The translations under genes were made by a program, and so were the position numbers. A stretch of DNA of 64,000 bases. Origin: Pedobacter aquatilis. GTDB lineage: Bacteria > Bacteroidota > Bacteroidia > Sphingobacteriales > Sphingobacteriaceae. Positions within the stretch are counted from its first letter, which is position 1. The number at the start of each line of letters is the position of its first letter. Where the stretch lies: NCBI RefSeq assembly GCF_030409415.1, contig NZ_JAUFPW010000032.1, forward strand, positions 124,001-188,000, in the 5' to 3' direction. Below the pieces are notes generated by a model. That model saw only the letters and a list, made by a program, of their open reading frames with translations. It searched no databases and was not told the DNA's origin. Positions 8,928-17,707 of this stretch are shown here, piece by piece.

Positions 8928-8956
8928 ATTGCCGTCGGCTAAAGCCAGACGGCAAT
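8928..8956. terminator. Hairpin between convergent ruvC and DUF4349 gene
   Basis: ATTGCCGTCGGCT pairs with AGCCAGACGGCAAT, 13 pairs with one bulged A and a two-base loop. There is no T-run, so it may be a factor-assisted terminator or a repeat of the GCCGT..ACGGC family also seen near 55451-55550. Confidence 0.5.
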
Positions 8957-8963
8957 GTGAATG

Positions 8964-9803
8964 TTAAACCCTTCTTGCTTTGTAATACTTAAACGCAATT
9001 ACGCCCAAAACAGACGCTAAAATCAGCATCCACAAATTTGCAAGCGCTAGAATAACTTCCATAAAAATACTCCAGCCGTTAACAACATTTAACCATAAGC
9101 GAGTTACGAAAGCAGGTTTGTAGTCATAAATATTATCATTGGCAACAATCATGGTTTTGATGGTATTATCTTGATAGAAATTAAGGGTAATGGTACTAAA
9201 CTTCACTTTGGAATCGATATTCATATTGTCGATTTTTCGGTCTACATAATCATCATTAAGTACTAAAGCCGACTCGATGTTTTCAGCTTTTTTTGATGGG
9301 ATTTTACCAATCTGATTTGATGCGCTAACCCTATTTTGTGCTTTCATTTTGTTAGCAAGATAATTTAGGCTTTGGTCATCCATTTTCATAGAAGCATTAT
9401 CTACAAAAACTGCCATTTCGGTAATTTTATTAGTAAAATCATCTAGTTTTTCGGATGGCACTTTAGCTACAACATAGCCTTCGGTACGATAGGAAGTAAT
9501 TTCCTTTAATGAATCGGAAGATAGTTTGACTTTCTCGCTTTCTTGAATGTTACTTTGAATAGAAAATTCTGCCAAACTACCACCATTTGCCTTTATGGTT
9601 TCACTTAATTTTTGCTTGGTATTTTGAACATTTCTTACTCTAAACCGCATGTCTGCAGTTTTGATAATTTTTGATACTGCAGTATCTACAGATTGTTTGT
9701 TAAATTCGGCTACGCTAGTTGCATCAGCACTTTCGTCTCTTTTTTCGCTGTTGCAAGCAAACAAGCCTAAAATTATGGCTATAGCAATAATATTCCTTTT
9801 CAT
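8964..9803 (-). CDS. DUF4349 lipoprotein
   Basis: 279 aa. A lipoprotein signal peptide ends in the lipobox LFAC (Cys17), so the protein is anchored on the outer face of a membrane. The DUF4349 region follows: IIKTADMRFRVRNVQ near 46-60, an extended coiled-coil-capable middle, the ITLNFYQ strand near 204-210 and one C-terminal helix (about 250-270) with a short basic tail. Members resemble RsiW/anti-sigma-associated putative zinc-independent proteins of unknown role. An 18-bp perfect palindrome lies 40 nt upstream of the ATG. Confidence 0.85.
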   Translation of the reverse strand: MKRNIIAIAIILGLFACNSEKRDESADATSVAEFNKQSVDTAVSKIIKTADMRFRVRNVQNTKQKLSETIKANGGSLAEFSIQSNIQESEKVKLSSDSLKEITSYRTEGYVVAKVPSEKLDDFTNKITEMAVFVDNASMKMDDQSLNYLANKMKAQNRVSASNQIGKIPSKKAENIESALVLNDDYVDRKIDNMNIDSKVKFSTITLNFYQDNTIKTMIVANDNIYDYKPAFVTRLWLNVVNGWSIFMEVILALANLWMLILASVLGVIAFKYYKARRV

Positions 9804-9842
9804 GATTCGATGGATTTAGTTTTTTAATCATTTTAAAATATT

Positions 9843-9860
9843 ATCTAATGGCCATTAGAT
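9843..9860. promoter_or_regulatory. 18-bp perfect palindrome, possible operator
   Basis: ATCTAATGGCCATTAGAT equals its own reverse complement. It lies 40-57 nt upstream of the DUF4349 start codon, where a promoter or an operator for a dimeric regulator is expected. No other copy was noticed in the window. Confidence 0.45.
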
Positions 9861-10070
9861 TTTTGTGACGTTTTTGGTTAGTTTAATCGTCTTTTCCCTT
9901 TATACGAAAAAGCGATTTAGGTAACCCATTAGGAATAATCTGCTGAAATTTTTGATTATTATTTTTTGATATTTAGCCACAGATTTTCTGATTAAAGCAG
10001 CATTTAATCTATAAGTTAGCTGACGGATTATGCTCCTAAAACATAAATAGAAAGGTTTAATAAGTAATCT

Positions 10071-10163
10071 AAACCTGACAGCAGCGGGCATCCCGATTTT
10101 TCATCGGGATAAAGCGAATGGCAGGACTATCGGTACAGAAAGGCACAGAAAATTGCTTTTCAA
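10071..10163. repeat. Dispersed intergenic element, copy 2
   Basis: Begins AACCTGACAGCAGCGGGC, contains the ATCCCGAT...ATCGGGAT hairpin and ends AAATTGCTTTTCAAG. Its start and end words recur at 55712-55730 and 55831-55890. Confidence 0.6.
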
Positions 10164-10177
10164 GTTAAATTATAAAC

Positions 10178-10211
10178 AAAAAAGCCAATTATGTATCAAA
10201 CATAATTGGCT
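10178..10211 (-). terminator. Rho-independent terminator of the small membrane gene
   Basis: A perfect 12-bp stem AGCCAATTATGT / ACATAATTGGCT with a five-base loop, followed on the reverse strand by six T. It ends transcription of the gene at 10236-10454. Confidence 0.85.
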
Positions 10212-10235
10212 CTTGTATTTAGAGAGAAAATATTT

Positions 10236-10454
10236 TTATGCGTCTAAAATTTTGAATACACCTTTAATTGCGATGATTGCACCAATGAATAAAATAATCC
10301 ATGAGATTAAAGACATTTGCCAAGAATCTTGTGCGAAACGTAGATAAGTACCAACCATACAAACGAGTACGCCCAAAATCATTAATTTATAAATTCCCGG
10401 CTGATTTGCCGTTTGCATGCTTTCTGTATTGTGCTTTAAGTGGTTGTTCTCCAT
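10236..10454 (-). CDS. Small two-helix membrane protein
   Basis: 72 aa. A hydrophilic N-terminus of about 20 residues is followed by two hydrophobic helices, about 22-41 and 49-67. No family recognised. It is supported as a real gene by a TAnnTTTG element 22 nt upstream of the ATG and by a strong terminator 25 nt after the stop. It sits between two exported proteins but has its own signals. Confidence 0.72.
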   Translation of the reverse strand: MENNHLKHNTESMQTANQPGIYKLMILGVLVCMVGTYLRFAQDSWQMSLISWIILFIGAIIAIKGVFKILDA

Positions 10455-10476
10455 AATCTTAATTTTTATGATGCAG

Positions 10477-10484
10477 CAAAAGTA
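10477..10484 (-). promoter_or_regulatory. -7 element TACTTTTG
   Basis: Exact match to TAnnTTTG on the reverse strand, 22 nt upstream of the 72-aa membrane protein. Confidence 0.5.
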
Positions 10485-10512
10485 ATATTTTATTGCCGAA
10501 TATTTGTAAAGT

Positions 10513-11277
10513 TTAGTAACTTTTTAATCGTTCTAAACGTTGTTTCGCTTTATCCTTATCATTTAGGTTTTCGCCCTTATACAAAGGCTTTTCCCAATCG
10601 CCATACATTGGGTTGGGCAGTACAATATATTTTACACCAAACAATGTTTGATTTGCTTTAACCTCTTGAGTTGTATTTTTATTTTCGCGATAAAAAACGT
10701 TGGAAAAATCACTCAAATTATCGCCACAAAGCATTAAAATATTATGTGTTTCGGCAATTTTTTGGCGGCGAGGTTCTTTGTTTGATGTGCCTTTAGAAAC
10801 TAATAAATGTGCATCATCGGCATAAGGGAAACCGAATTTCTGTAAGTTTTTAAGCGTTGCGGCATAATCTTTTTCATCGCGGTTACTTAAATAAAAAGTT
10901 TCGATATTTTTAGAAGCAGCAAATTTCAAAAATGCCAATGCACCAGGAACGGTATCAGCCTGTGCCAAGTTTGTCCATTCAGTCCAATCGCTTGGATTAT
11001 AACTTAAACCTTTCTTAATTTCATGCCCTTGAAACGGAGAATTATCTAAAACAGTTTCATCTATATCTACAATTACACAATTTGGCTTTTTACTTGTATC
11101 TGCCCATAAGGCTTCCTTTAGTGATAAACGGGCAAAATTATAAGCCTGGAAACACAAGGCTTTGTATTCACCAGATGTTTGCTGCCAAAGTACGGCATTG
11201 GTGTAATCTCTTGCTGGCGATTGAGCTTTGACAAAAAACGGGACAAAAGCTAATATGATAAAAATGTATTTTTTCAT
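10513..11277 (-). CDS. HAD acid phosphatase, lipoprotein e(P4) / 5'-nucleotidase family
   Basis: 254 aa. Signal peptide MKKYIFIILAFVPFFVKA with cleavage before Gln19; there is no lipobox Cys, so unlike Haemophilus e(P4) it should be soluble in the periplasm. The HAD nucleophile motif VDIDETVLDN has D71 and D73; motif II YLSNRD lies near 153-158 and the acidic motif GDNLSDF near 204-210. It likely removes phosphate from nucleotides or other monoesters for uptake. A TAnnTTTG element lies 17 nt upstream of the ATG. Confidence 0.9.
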   Translation of the reverse strand: MKKYIFIILAFVPFFVKAQSPARDYTNAVLWQQTSGEYKALCFQAYNFARLSLKEALWADTSKKPNCVIVDIDETVLDNSPFQGHEIKKGLSYNPSDWTEWTNLAQADTVPGALAFLKFAASKNIETFYLSNRDEKDYAATLKNLQKFGFPYADDAHLLVSKGTSNKEPRRQKIAETHNILMLCGDNLSDFSNVFYRENKNTTQEVKANQTLFGVKYIVLPNPMYGDWEKPLYKGENLNDKDKAKQRLERLKSY

Positions 11278-11294
11278 ATGATGAAATTAAATCT

Positions 11295-11302
11295 CAAAGA
11301 TA
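11295..11302 (-). promoter_or_regulatory. -7 element TATCTTTG of the acid phosphatase
   Basis: Exact TAnnTTTG match on the reverse strand, 17 nt before the start codon. Confidence 0.5.
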
Positions 11303-11388
11303 AGTCCTAATAAACAGATTGCAGATTTTATTTATAAAACCGCTTTGGTAACATTAGTATTAAAGTCAGGAATTATTCAAACGACTAC

Positions 11389-11418
11389 TTTGTTAGTTAA
11401 AGGTTTTTATTAGATTTG
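11389..11418 (+). promoter_or_regulatory. -33/-7 promoter of the 235-aa lipoprotein gene
   Basis: TTTG at 11389-11392 and TAGATTTG at 11411-11418, separated by 18 nt: the Bacteroidota two-part promoter layout. The ATG is 25 nt further on. Confidence 0.55.
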
Positions 11419-11443
11419 AAGCACACACAAATAAAATCAAACT

Positions 11444-12151
11444 ATGAAGATTAAAAATTTACTAAGGCTAAGTATGGCCTTACTAGTTCTTGCTGCCTGC
11501 AAAAAGGAAAGCCCAATCGAACCTCCCGTAGAGAAGCCTGATCTATTAACTTTATTAGGAGATTCAGCTTCCTACACCATCGATGGCAAATTAATTAAAG
11601 TTAATAAGGTAAATTCGTTTGGTGGATTTAATCTGCAACCTAATTCAAAAGTAGATTCCATTGTTAAATATGCACAGTACATTTCTGGAGATAAGGATTC
11701 TATTATGTATGGTCAACGTTACGATATCCATGATGTAGATTATAACAATCAAATAAGCGTTGTTTTTGCTAAGAAATTTAATAAGAATAACATGAACAGC
11801 AATAATAGTCTTTGGTCTAACACACCTAAAAATTATTTAGAAATGTTTTATACTGGTAATTACCAATATGCTGTAGATCTTTACAAGGAAAACACTCAAA
11901 ATGGAATAGCTATTTTTGTTCGCAAAGAAAGGCAATCATTTAAAACTAGTGGTCCCGATTATTTTGGAAGAGCAACAACGATTACTAAAGACGCTCAAAA
12001 GGATTCGAAATTTGAGGTCATTAAGCTTAACAAGCTAAAAAATGGCGGATACATGTTAGAAGCTAAGTTTACAGCTACTATTTTTGATGACCAAGAAAAA
12101 CCTAAAAAAATAGAAAATGGTTATTTAAGATTAAAATTAAATATACTTTAA
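11444..12151 (+). CDS. Putative lipoprotein of unknown function
   Basis: 235 aa. N-terminal signal peptide with lipobox LAAC (Cys19) followed by KKESP, so it is a lipoprotein. The remainder is polar with many Asn, Lys and Asp and several short strands, without a domain I recognise. It has its own promoter (11389-11418) and a strong terminator directly after the stop, so it is a single-gene transcript. Role unknown; being alone, context gives no hint. Confidence 0.75.
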   Translation: MKIKNLLRLSMALLVLAACKKESPIEPPVEKPDLLTLLGDSASYTIDGKLIKVNKVNSFGGFNLQPNSKVDSIVKYAQYISGDKDSIMYGQRYDIHDVDYNNQISVVFAKKFNKNNMNSNNSLWSNTPKNYLEMFYTGNYQYAVDLYKENTQNGIAIFVRKERQSFKTSGPDYFGRATTITKDAQKDSKFEVIKLNKLKNGGYMLEAKFTATIFDDQEKPKKIENGYLRLKLNIL

Positions 12152-12155
12152 AAAG

Positions 12156-12190
12156 AAAATCCCATTTCAATTAAGAAATGGGATTTTTTT
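12156..12190. terminator. Bidirectional rho-independent terminator
   Basis: AAAATCCCATTTC / GAAATGGGATTTT, 13 perfect pairs with a six-base loop and T-runs on both strands. It serves the lipoprotein gene on the plus strand and the atp cluster (atpG end) on the minus strand. Confidence 0.88.
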
Positions 12191-12238
12191 ATGCGTTCTA
12201 TCAACTCAAGACTTTCGACTTAAGCTTTCAGACTGTTT

Positions 12239-13126
12239 TTATCCATTCAATGCTGCTGCACCACTTACAATCTCAGTTAACTCAGTTGTAATAGCTGCCT
12301 GTCGAGCTTGGTTATAAGAAAGTTTTAAGGCTTTCAATAATTCACCAGCGTTTTCAGTTGCTTTATCCATTGATGTCATACGTGCGCCGTGCTCAGATGC
12401 GTGTGAATCCAACACCGCTTTGTATAACTGAATTTTAATTGACTTAGGGATTAATTGCTCAACAATTTCTTCTTTAGAAGGCTCTAAAATATAATCAACA
12501 TTGGTTGATTTAACTTCAGTTTTAGCAGTTTCATCAGCCTTTTGAAGCGGCAATAATTGCTCGGTAGTAATGTATTGAACAGCTGCATTTCTGAAACGAT
12601 TATACACAACTTCTACCCTATCAAATTCACCTTTCTCAAAACCAGCCATAATCGCATCAGTAATTTTAGTTACGTTCTCGAAAGTTAAGGCAGAGAAAAT
12701 TTCGTTGTTGTTACCAATAACGTTGTATTTACGTTTCTCGTAAAAATCCTGAGTTTTTTTACCGATAGAAATAATGCTCACATTACCATTCTGTAATTGC
12801 TTACTATATTTCTCAGCAATTAAATTATTGGCCGCTTTAATTACGTTCATGTTAAAAGCTCCGGCCAAACCACGGTTTGATGAAACAGTAACAATTAAAA
12901 CCTTATTAGGCTCACGCTCTTGAATAAAAGGCGATGAAGAACCTTCTAAACTTGCAGAAAGATTTTCTAAAATCTCTTTCAGTTTAGTTGCATAAGGACG
13001 TAAAGCGATAATTGCATTGGTAGCACGTTTCAACTTCGCTGCCGAAACCATTTTCATAGCTTTGGTAATTTGCTGTGTTGATTGTACCGATGCAATCCGG
13101 TTTCTTACTTCTTTTAAATTAGCCAT
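12239..13126 (-). CDS. atpG: ATP synthase gamma subunit
   Basis: 295 aa. Central rotor stalk of F1. Start block MANLKEVRNRIASVQSTQQITKAMKMV and end block SYNQARQAAITTELTEIVSGAAALNG are highly typical and form the coiled coil that rotates inside the alpha/beta ring; the middle has TVSSNRGLAGAFN near 81-93. Last gene of the cluster; the bidirectional terminator follows. The gap to atpA carries a 17-bp inverted repeat. Confidence 0.97.
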   Translation of the reverse strand: MANLKEVRNRIASVQSTQQITKAMKMVSAAKLKRATNAIIALRPYATKLKEILENLSASLEGSSSPFIQEREPNKVLIVTVSSNRGLAGAFNMNVIKAANNLIAEKYSKQLQNGNVSIISIGKKTQDFYEKRKYNVIGNNNEIFSALTFENVTKITDAIMAGFEKGEFDRVEVVYNRFRNAAVQYITTEQLLPLQKADETAKTEVKSTNVDYILEPSKEEIVEQLIPKSIKIQLYKAVLDSHASEHGARMTSMDKATENAGELLKALKLSYNQARQAAITTELTEIVSGAAALNG

Positions 13127-13146
13127 TTTTTAAGTATCGAGTATTA

Positions 13147-13195
13147 AGTATCAGGTATCAAGATTGGATTGTTCCCAGTCTTGATACTTGATACT
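13147..13195. repeat. 17-bp inverted repeat between atpA and atpG
   Basis: Arms AGTATCAGGTATCAAGA (13147-13163) and TCTTGATACTTGATACT (13179-13195) pair with a single mismatch (a G-U pair on one strand) around a 15-base loop. The right arm occurs again, base for base, at 14991-15007 in the atpH-atpA gap. Confidence 0.8.
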
Positions 13196-13211
13196 CGCTA
13201 CTTGTATCTAA

Positions 13212-14786
13212 TTAGTATTTACTTGAAATCTCTTTTGCTACTGTATCTAAAACACCAGTAATGGTATCATCAAATTTACCAGCTTTTAACGCCGCTAAAG
13301 TTTCAGGATGACGCATTTCCAATTGAGTTAAATATTCAGTTTCGAATTCTTTTACTTTATCAACTGGTACGCTACGCATTAAATTTTTAGTACCTGCATA
13401 AACAATAGCAACTTGTTTTTCTACTGTAAAAGGAGAAAACTGTGCTTGTTTTAACATTTGTACGTTACGTGCACCTTTATCTAATACAGATTTTGTTGCA
13501 GCATCTAAATCAGAACCAAATTTAGAGAAAGCCTCTAACTCACGGTATTGAGCCTGGTCTAATTTTAAAGTACCAGCAACTTTTTTCATCGATTTAATCT
13601 GAGCATTACCACCCACACGAGATACCGAAATACCTACGTTAATAGCCGGACGAATACCTGAGTTAAACAAGTTCGACTCTAAGAAAATCTGACCATCAGT
13701 AATCGAAATTACGTTAGTTGGAATATATGCAGAAACGTCACCAGCTTGTGTTTCGATAATTGGAAGTGCTGTTAATGAACCACCACCTTTTACAAGATGT
13801 TTGATTGATTCTGGCAAATCGTTCATTGCTTGTGCAATATCATCGTTTGCGTTAATTTTCGCAGCTCTTTCTAATAAACGACTGTGTAAGTAGAAAACGT
13901 CACCTGGATAAGCCTCACGACCTGGAGGACGTTTTAATAATAATGATACCTCACGGTAAGCAACAGCTTGTTTAGATAAATCATCATAAACAATTAAAGC
14001 TGGTCTACCCGTATCACGGAAAAACTCACCAATTGCCGCACCAGCAAACGGAGCGTAAAACTGCATTGGAGCAGGGTCAGCAGCCGAAGCAGCAACAACA
14101 ACTGTGTATGGTAAAGCACCGTTCTCCTCTAATGTACGTACAATGTTTGCAACAGTAGAGTTTTTCTGACCAATTGCTACATAAATACAGAACACAGGTT
14201 GACCTGCTTCATAAAATTCTTTTTGGTTGATAATGGTATCGATACAAACAGCAGTTTTACCAATCTGACGGTCGCCAATAACCAACTCACGTTGACCACG
14301 ACCAATTGGAATCATCGCATCGATTGCTTTAATACCAGTTTGTAAAGGCTCATTTACCGGCTGACGAAAAACCACACCTGGAGCTTTACGCTCTAAAGGC
14401 ATTTCATAAGTATCACCTAAGACTGGACCTTTACCATCTAAAGGCTCACCTAAAGTATTAACAACACGCCCAAGCATGCCTTCACCAACTTTAATAGAGG
14501 CAATTTTTTTAGTACGTTTAATTGTATCACCTTCTTTTATCTCGTCAGATGCACCCAAAAGTACCACACCAACGTTATCTTCTTCAAGGTTTAATACAAT
14601 GCCTTGCAGGCCGTTTGCAAATTCAACCAACTCACCCGATTGAACTTTAGTTAAACCGTAAACACGGGCAATACCGTCGCCCACTTGCAACACGGTACCA
14701 ACTTCTTCCAGTTCGGTTTCTGATTTGAAGCCCGCCAATTGCTGTCTGATAATTGCCGATACTTCGTCTGGTCTTACCTCTACCAT
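13212..14786 (-). CDS. atpA: ATP synthase alpha subunit
   Basis: 524 aa. Non-catalytic nucleotide-binding subunit of the F1 head. The P-loop GDRQIGKT is at 171-178 (Ile where most species have Thr). The arginine-finger region [20 protein letters not shown] and the start block [14 protein letters not shown] are typical. It assembles with beta (not encoded here), gamma and delta. Follows atpH after a 236-bp gap with repeats. Confidence 0.98.
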   Translation of the reverse strand: MVEVRPDEVSAIIRQQLAGFKSETELEEVGTVLQVGDGIARVYGLTKVQSGELVEFANGLQGIVLNLEEDNVGVVLLGASDEIKEGDTIKRTKKIASIKVGEGMLGRVVNTLGEPLDGKGPVLGDTYEMPLERKAPGVVFRQPVNEPLQTGIKAIDAMIPIGRGQRELVIGDRQIGKTAVCIDTIINQKEFYEAGQPVFCIYVAIGQKNSTVANIVRTLEENGALPYTVVVAASAADPAPMQFYAPFAGAAIGEFFRDTGRPALIVYDDLSKQAVAYREVSLLLKRPPGREAYPGDVFYLHSRLLERAAKINANDDIAQAMNDLPESIKHLVKGGGSLTALPIIETQAGDVSAYIPTNVISITDGQIFLESNLFNSGIRPAINVGISVSRVGGNAQIKSMKKVAGTLKLDQAQYRELEAFSKFGSDLDAATKSVLDKGARNVQMLKQAQFSPFTVEKQVAIVYAGTKNLMRSVPVDKVKEFETEYLTQLEMRHPETLAALKAGKFDDTITGVLDTVAKEISSKY

Positions 14787-15022
14787 AATTTTAATTTATA
14801 TCTTTTTGTAAATGTAAATCTTGTACTTTTTTGTTATTCCAGTCCCGCTTTCTGCTATATTTTTTGTCCTTCGACTACGCTCAGGATGACAAAAATACCG
14901 CTCCCAATCGGGTTTATATTTTTAAGCAAGTAGTTCTTTTGTTATTTCTGTATCCCCTCAATTTTCAAATCTCAAATTCCAATTTTCAAATCTTGATACT
15001 TGATACTAAATACTCGATACTA
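14787..15022. repeat. atpH-atpA gap with two repeat types
   Basis: 236 bp without a gene. It contains the dispersed word CCTTCGACTACGCTCAGGAT (14872-14891) and, near the atpH end, an exact second copy of TCTTGATACTTGATACT (14991-15007) followed by AAATACTCGATACT. Unusually long for a gap inside an ATP synthase operon. Confidence 0.7.
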
Positions 15023-15562
15023 CTAAACCGCAAATTCCTTTTTAAGTTTATTTAAACCGCTTGCAATACTCGCATCAAACTGTTTATCACCAACTTTTAA
15101 AATAAAGCCACCAATAAGTTTTTCATTAACTTTTTCATTAATAATAACTTGTTTAGCGCCCAATTCTCTTTTTACAATTGCAACAACTTGTTCTTTAGCC
15201 TCCGCACTTAAAACAGTTGCCGAAGTAACATCAGCAGTAACAATTCCATTTAATTTGTTATACTGCTCTATAAATTGTTTTGCAGTAGCAAATAAGATAG
15301 CCGAACGACCTTTACTTACTACAATTTTAAAATAAGCAATCGTTAACTTACTTACTTTATCAGCAAAAACACCGTTTAAAATACCTGTCTTTTTATCTAA
15401 AGGCACAATTGGGTTTTTCAATATCGCTTCTAATTCAGGGGTTTCATCAACCGCCTTTTCAAATAAAACCATATCATTATAAGTAGATTCTAAAGCGTTG
15501 TTTTCAACAGCTAAATCTATTAATGATTTGGCATACCTGCCTGCAACTTTAATTTCTGACAT
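15023..15562 (-). CDS. atpH: ATP synthase delta subunit
   Basis: 179 aa. Stator subunit (OSCP) that links F1 to subunit b. N-terminal helical domain with AGRYAKSLIDLAVEN, central SKLTIAYFKIVVSKGR region, and the C-terminal block LIGGFILKVGDKQFDASIASGLNKLKKEF, which is the family signature. Located between atpF and atpA as usual. Confidence 0.95.
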   Translation of the reverse strand: MSEIKVAGRYAKSLIDLAVENNALESTYNDMVLFEKAVDETPELEAILKNPIVPLDKKTGILNGVFADKVSKLTIAYFKIVVSKGRSAILFATAKQFIEQYNKLNGIVTADVTSATVLSAEAKEQVVAIVKRELGAKQVIINEKVNEKLIGGFILKVGDKQFDASIASGLNKLKKEFAV

Positions 15563-15664
15563 ATTTTGAGTTGTAAGTTGTAAGTGATAAGTTGTAAGTT
15601 ATAATTGCGGTTAACCCTAAACTATAAGCCCAATACTTAAAACTTAAAACGTAATACTTATAAC
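15563..15664. repeat. atpF-atpH gap, AAGTTATAAG-word inverted repeat
   Basis: The gap is filled with GTTGTAAGTTGTAAGTGATAAG-like words on one side and CTTAAAACTTAAAACGTAATAC-like words on the other; exact arms are AAGTTATAA (15596-15604) and TTATAACTT (15658-15666, running into the atpF stop codon). Same lexicon as 255-333 and 59816-59896. Confidence 0.7.
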
Positions 15665-16159
15665 TTAATTTAATTCAACGCCTTTTAACAAATCAGCAAC
15701 TAAAACTTCTTGTTTAGCCTTATCATCTAACTGGTTACGTAAAACACGTTCAGCAATTTCTAACGATAAAGTAGCAACCTGACCTTTAACTTCAGCTAAA
15801 GCAACTTTCTTTTGGTTTTCGATTTCGATTTTAGCTTTCTCAATCAATTTAGCACCTTCAATCTGAGCTTGTTTTTTAGCTTCATTCAAAATGCTATCTT
15901 TCAAAGTTTTAGCTTCTTTCAAAATTTCATCGCGTTCAGCACGTGCTTGTTGCATTAAATCTTGATTTTGGCTGGTTAAACGAGCCATTTCTTGTTTTGC
16001 CAACTCAGCTTTGTTCAAAGCATCATCAATACTTTGCTCACGCTCGTGGATAGCTTTCATAATAGGTTTCCAGGCAAATTTACCCAATAAGAAAACCAAT
16101 ACTAAAAACGCAATGGTATTCCATACCAACAAGCCAATTTCAGGAACTAATAAATCCAT
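15665..16159 (-). CDS. atpF: ATP synthase b subunit
   Basis: 164 aa. One N-terminal helix (about 7-26, GLLVWNTIAFLVLVFLLGKF) and a long charged coiled coil that forms the peripheral stalk. The WNTI..FLVL..LL..FAWKPI pattern is typical of bacterial b subunits. Single gene, so a b2 homodimer is expected. Preceded by a strong hairpin after atpE. Confidence 0.95.
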   Translation of the reverse strand: MDLLVPEIGLLVWNTIAFLVLVFLLGKFAWKPIMKAIHEREQSIDDALNKAELAKQEMARLTSQNQDLMQQARAERDEILKEAKTLKDSILNEAKKQAQIEGAKLIEKAKIEIENQKKVALAEVKGQVATLSLEIAERVLRNQLDDKAKQEVLVADLLKGVELN

Positions 16160-16197
16160 CTTATATAATTAATATTCTTTTAACAACGTAATTTAAA

Positions 16198-16233
16198 CAA
16201 GAACCTTAGCGGCAATCCCGCAAAAGGTTCTTG
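16198..16233 (-). promoter_or_regulatory. Hairpin between atpE and atpF
   Basis: Outer stem CAAGAACCTT (16198-16207) with AAGGTTCTTG (16224-16233), 10 perfect pairs; inner stem GCGG/CCGC (16209-16212 and 16218-16221). On the transcribed strand it is followed by TTTAAATT rather than a long T-run. It could stabilise the atpE 3' end or partly terminate transcription so that more subunit c is made. Confidence 0.6.
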
Positions 16234-16249
16234 TATTTTTTTTCTTTGA

Positions 16250-16468
<219 letters not shown>

Positions 16469-16493
16469 TTATATTAATTTAACAATAATGTTC

Positions 16494-17693
16494 TTAGTGG
16501 TGTTCCTCTACAGCCATACCAATAAATAAGGCCGAAAGAATCGTAAATATAAACGCTTGAATAAATGCAACCAGGAATTCAATTAAGCCAATAAATACAG
16601 CAAAGAAAATTGAAGCAGGAGCAATCCAAAGCGAATTAAAAATAAAAATTAAGCATAGTAAAGACATTACCAAGATGTGACCAGCAGTAATGTTTGCAAA
16701 TAGCCTGATTGCAAGTGCGATTGGTTTAGTAAAAATACCAAAAATCTCTACAGGAATCATTAATGGCTTTAACCACCAAGGCACAGGAGGATTAAGAATG
16801 TGTCCCCAGTAATATTTGTTTCCTTTAAAAGTGATGATTAAAAATGTACAAGCAGCTAAAACAACAGTTAAAGCAATGTTACCAGTTACGTTTGCACCAC
16901 CCGGAAAAAATGGAACCAAACCTAAAATATTATTTAACCAGATAAAGAAAAATACCGATAATAAGTACGGCATGAATGCAGCGTATTTATGCCCTAAGTT
17001 TGGTCTGGCAATATCATCACGAACAAATAAAATAATCGGCTCTAAGAAAGATTGCATTCCTTTCGGTGCTTTACCTTGTCTTTTCTTGTAAGATGATGCA
17101 ACAATTGTAAATACAATTACCAATAAAACTACTGATAAAAGCATACTGAAAACATTCTTAGTTACAGAGAAATCAAGTGGGCGAGCATTTGTTACAACTT
17201 CAGCACCATCTTTAATTTCGTGAGACACAAAAGCACCATGCTCATTTGCCGTAGCGTTAGCATAATAAATCTTATTGTGCGCCATCGCAAAACGCTGACC
17301 ATTTTTTTCTACAACTTGAGTTCCATCATCATTAAATTTAAAATCTGATGAACTAAAAGTTACCAAACCACTATTAGTCCAAAGTATAATTGGCAAGTGT
17401 AAATGAAAACCATGTTCACCATGACCAAAAAGCGTAAAATAATGACTATCGCTAATGTGATGAAAAATGAATGAAGTAATATCAAAACCTTTTTCTTTTT
17501 CCTCATGTGCTTCAGCATGATTAACAACAGCACCAGCTTCTTGAGTAGCAGCTACAGCAGTATCTACAGGTAACGACGAAACACTATCAACTTGACCGAA
17601 AGTATTATTTTTGATAGATAAAAACGCTGTTAAAAGCGTAAAAACAACAATTACCTTAACAACTTTCGACATAAAAACTTGGTTAAAATCCAT
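16494..17693 (-). CDS. atpB: ATP synthase a subunit with N-terminal extension
   Basis: 399 aa, much longer than the roughly 270 aa of E. coli. The extra N-terminus has a signal-peptide-like helix (about 10-28) and a His/Glu-rich soluble stretch (about 55-150), a form known in Bacteroidota. The membrane half contains the essential Arg330 in LAIRLFANITAGHIL and the C-terminal EFLVAFIQAFIFTIL block that faces the c ring. A second possible ATG lies seven codons in (17672). Ends 37 nt before atpE. Confidence 0.95.
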   Translation of the reverse strand: MDFNQVFMSKVVKVIVVFTLLTAFLSIKNNTFGQVDSVSSLPVDTAVAATQEAGAVVNHAEAHEEKEKGFDITSFIFHHISDSHYFTLFGHGEHGFHLHLPIILWTNSGLVTFSSSDFKFNDDGTQVVEKNGQRFAMAHNKIYYANATANEHGAFVSHEIKDGAEVVTNARPLDFSVTKNVFSMLLSVVLLVIVFTIVASSYKKRQGKAPKGMQSFLEPIILFVRDDIARPNLGHKYAAFMPYLLSVFFFIWLNNILGLVPFFPGGANVTGNIALTVVLAACTFLIITFKGNKYYWGHILNPPVPWWLKPLMIPVEIFGIFTKPIALAIRLFANITAGHILVMSLLCLIFIFNSLWIAPASIFFAVFIGLIEFLVAFIQAFIFTILSALFIGMAVEEHH

Positions 17694-17707
17694 TTATTGG
17701 CAGTTTT

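Larger units (their letters stand above)
9804..10235. other. 432-bp intergenic region
   Basis: Contains the 18-bp palindrome, AT-rich sequence, a copy of the dispersed element (about 10071-10163, with the hairpin ATCCCGAT-TTTTC-ATCGGGAT) and the terminator of the small gene at 10236-10454. A 63-codon reverse frame at 9900-10091 has no protein-like features and overlaps the repeat. Confidence 0.65.

Noticed and set aside
9900..10091. 63-codon reverse frame between the DUF4349 gene and the small membrane gene
   Set aside because: It overlaps a dispersed repeat, has no signal or domain-like pattern and no promoter or start context.
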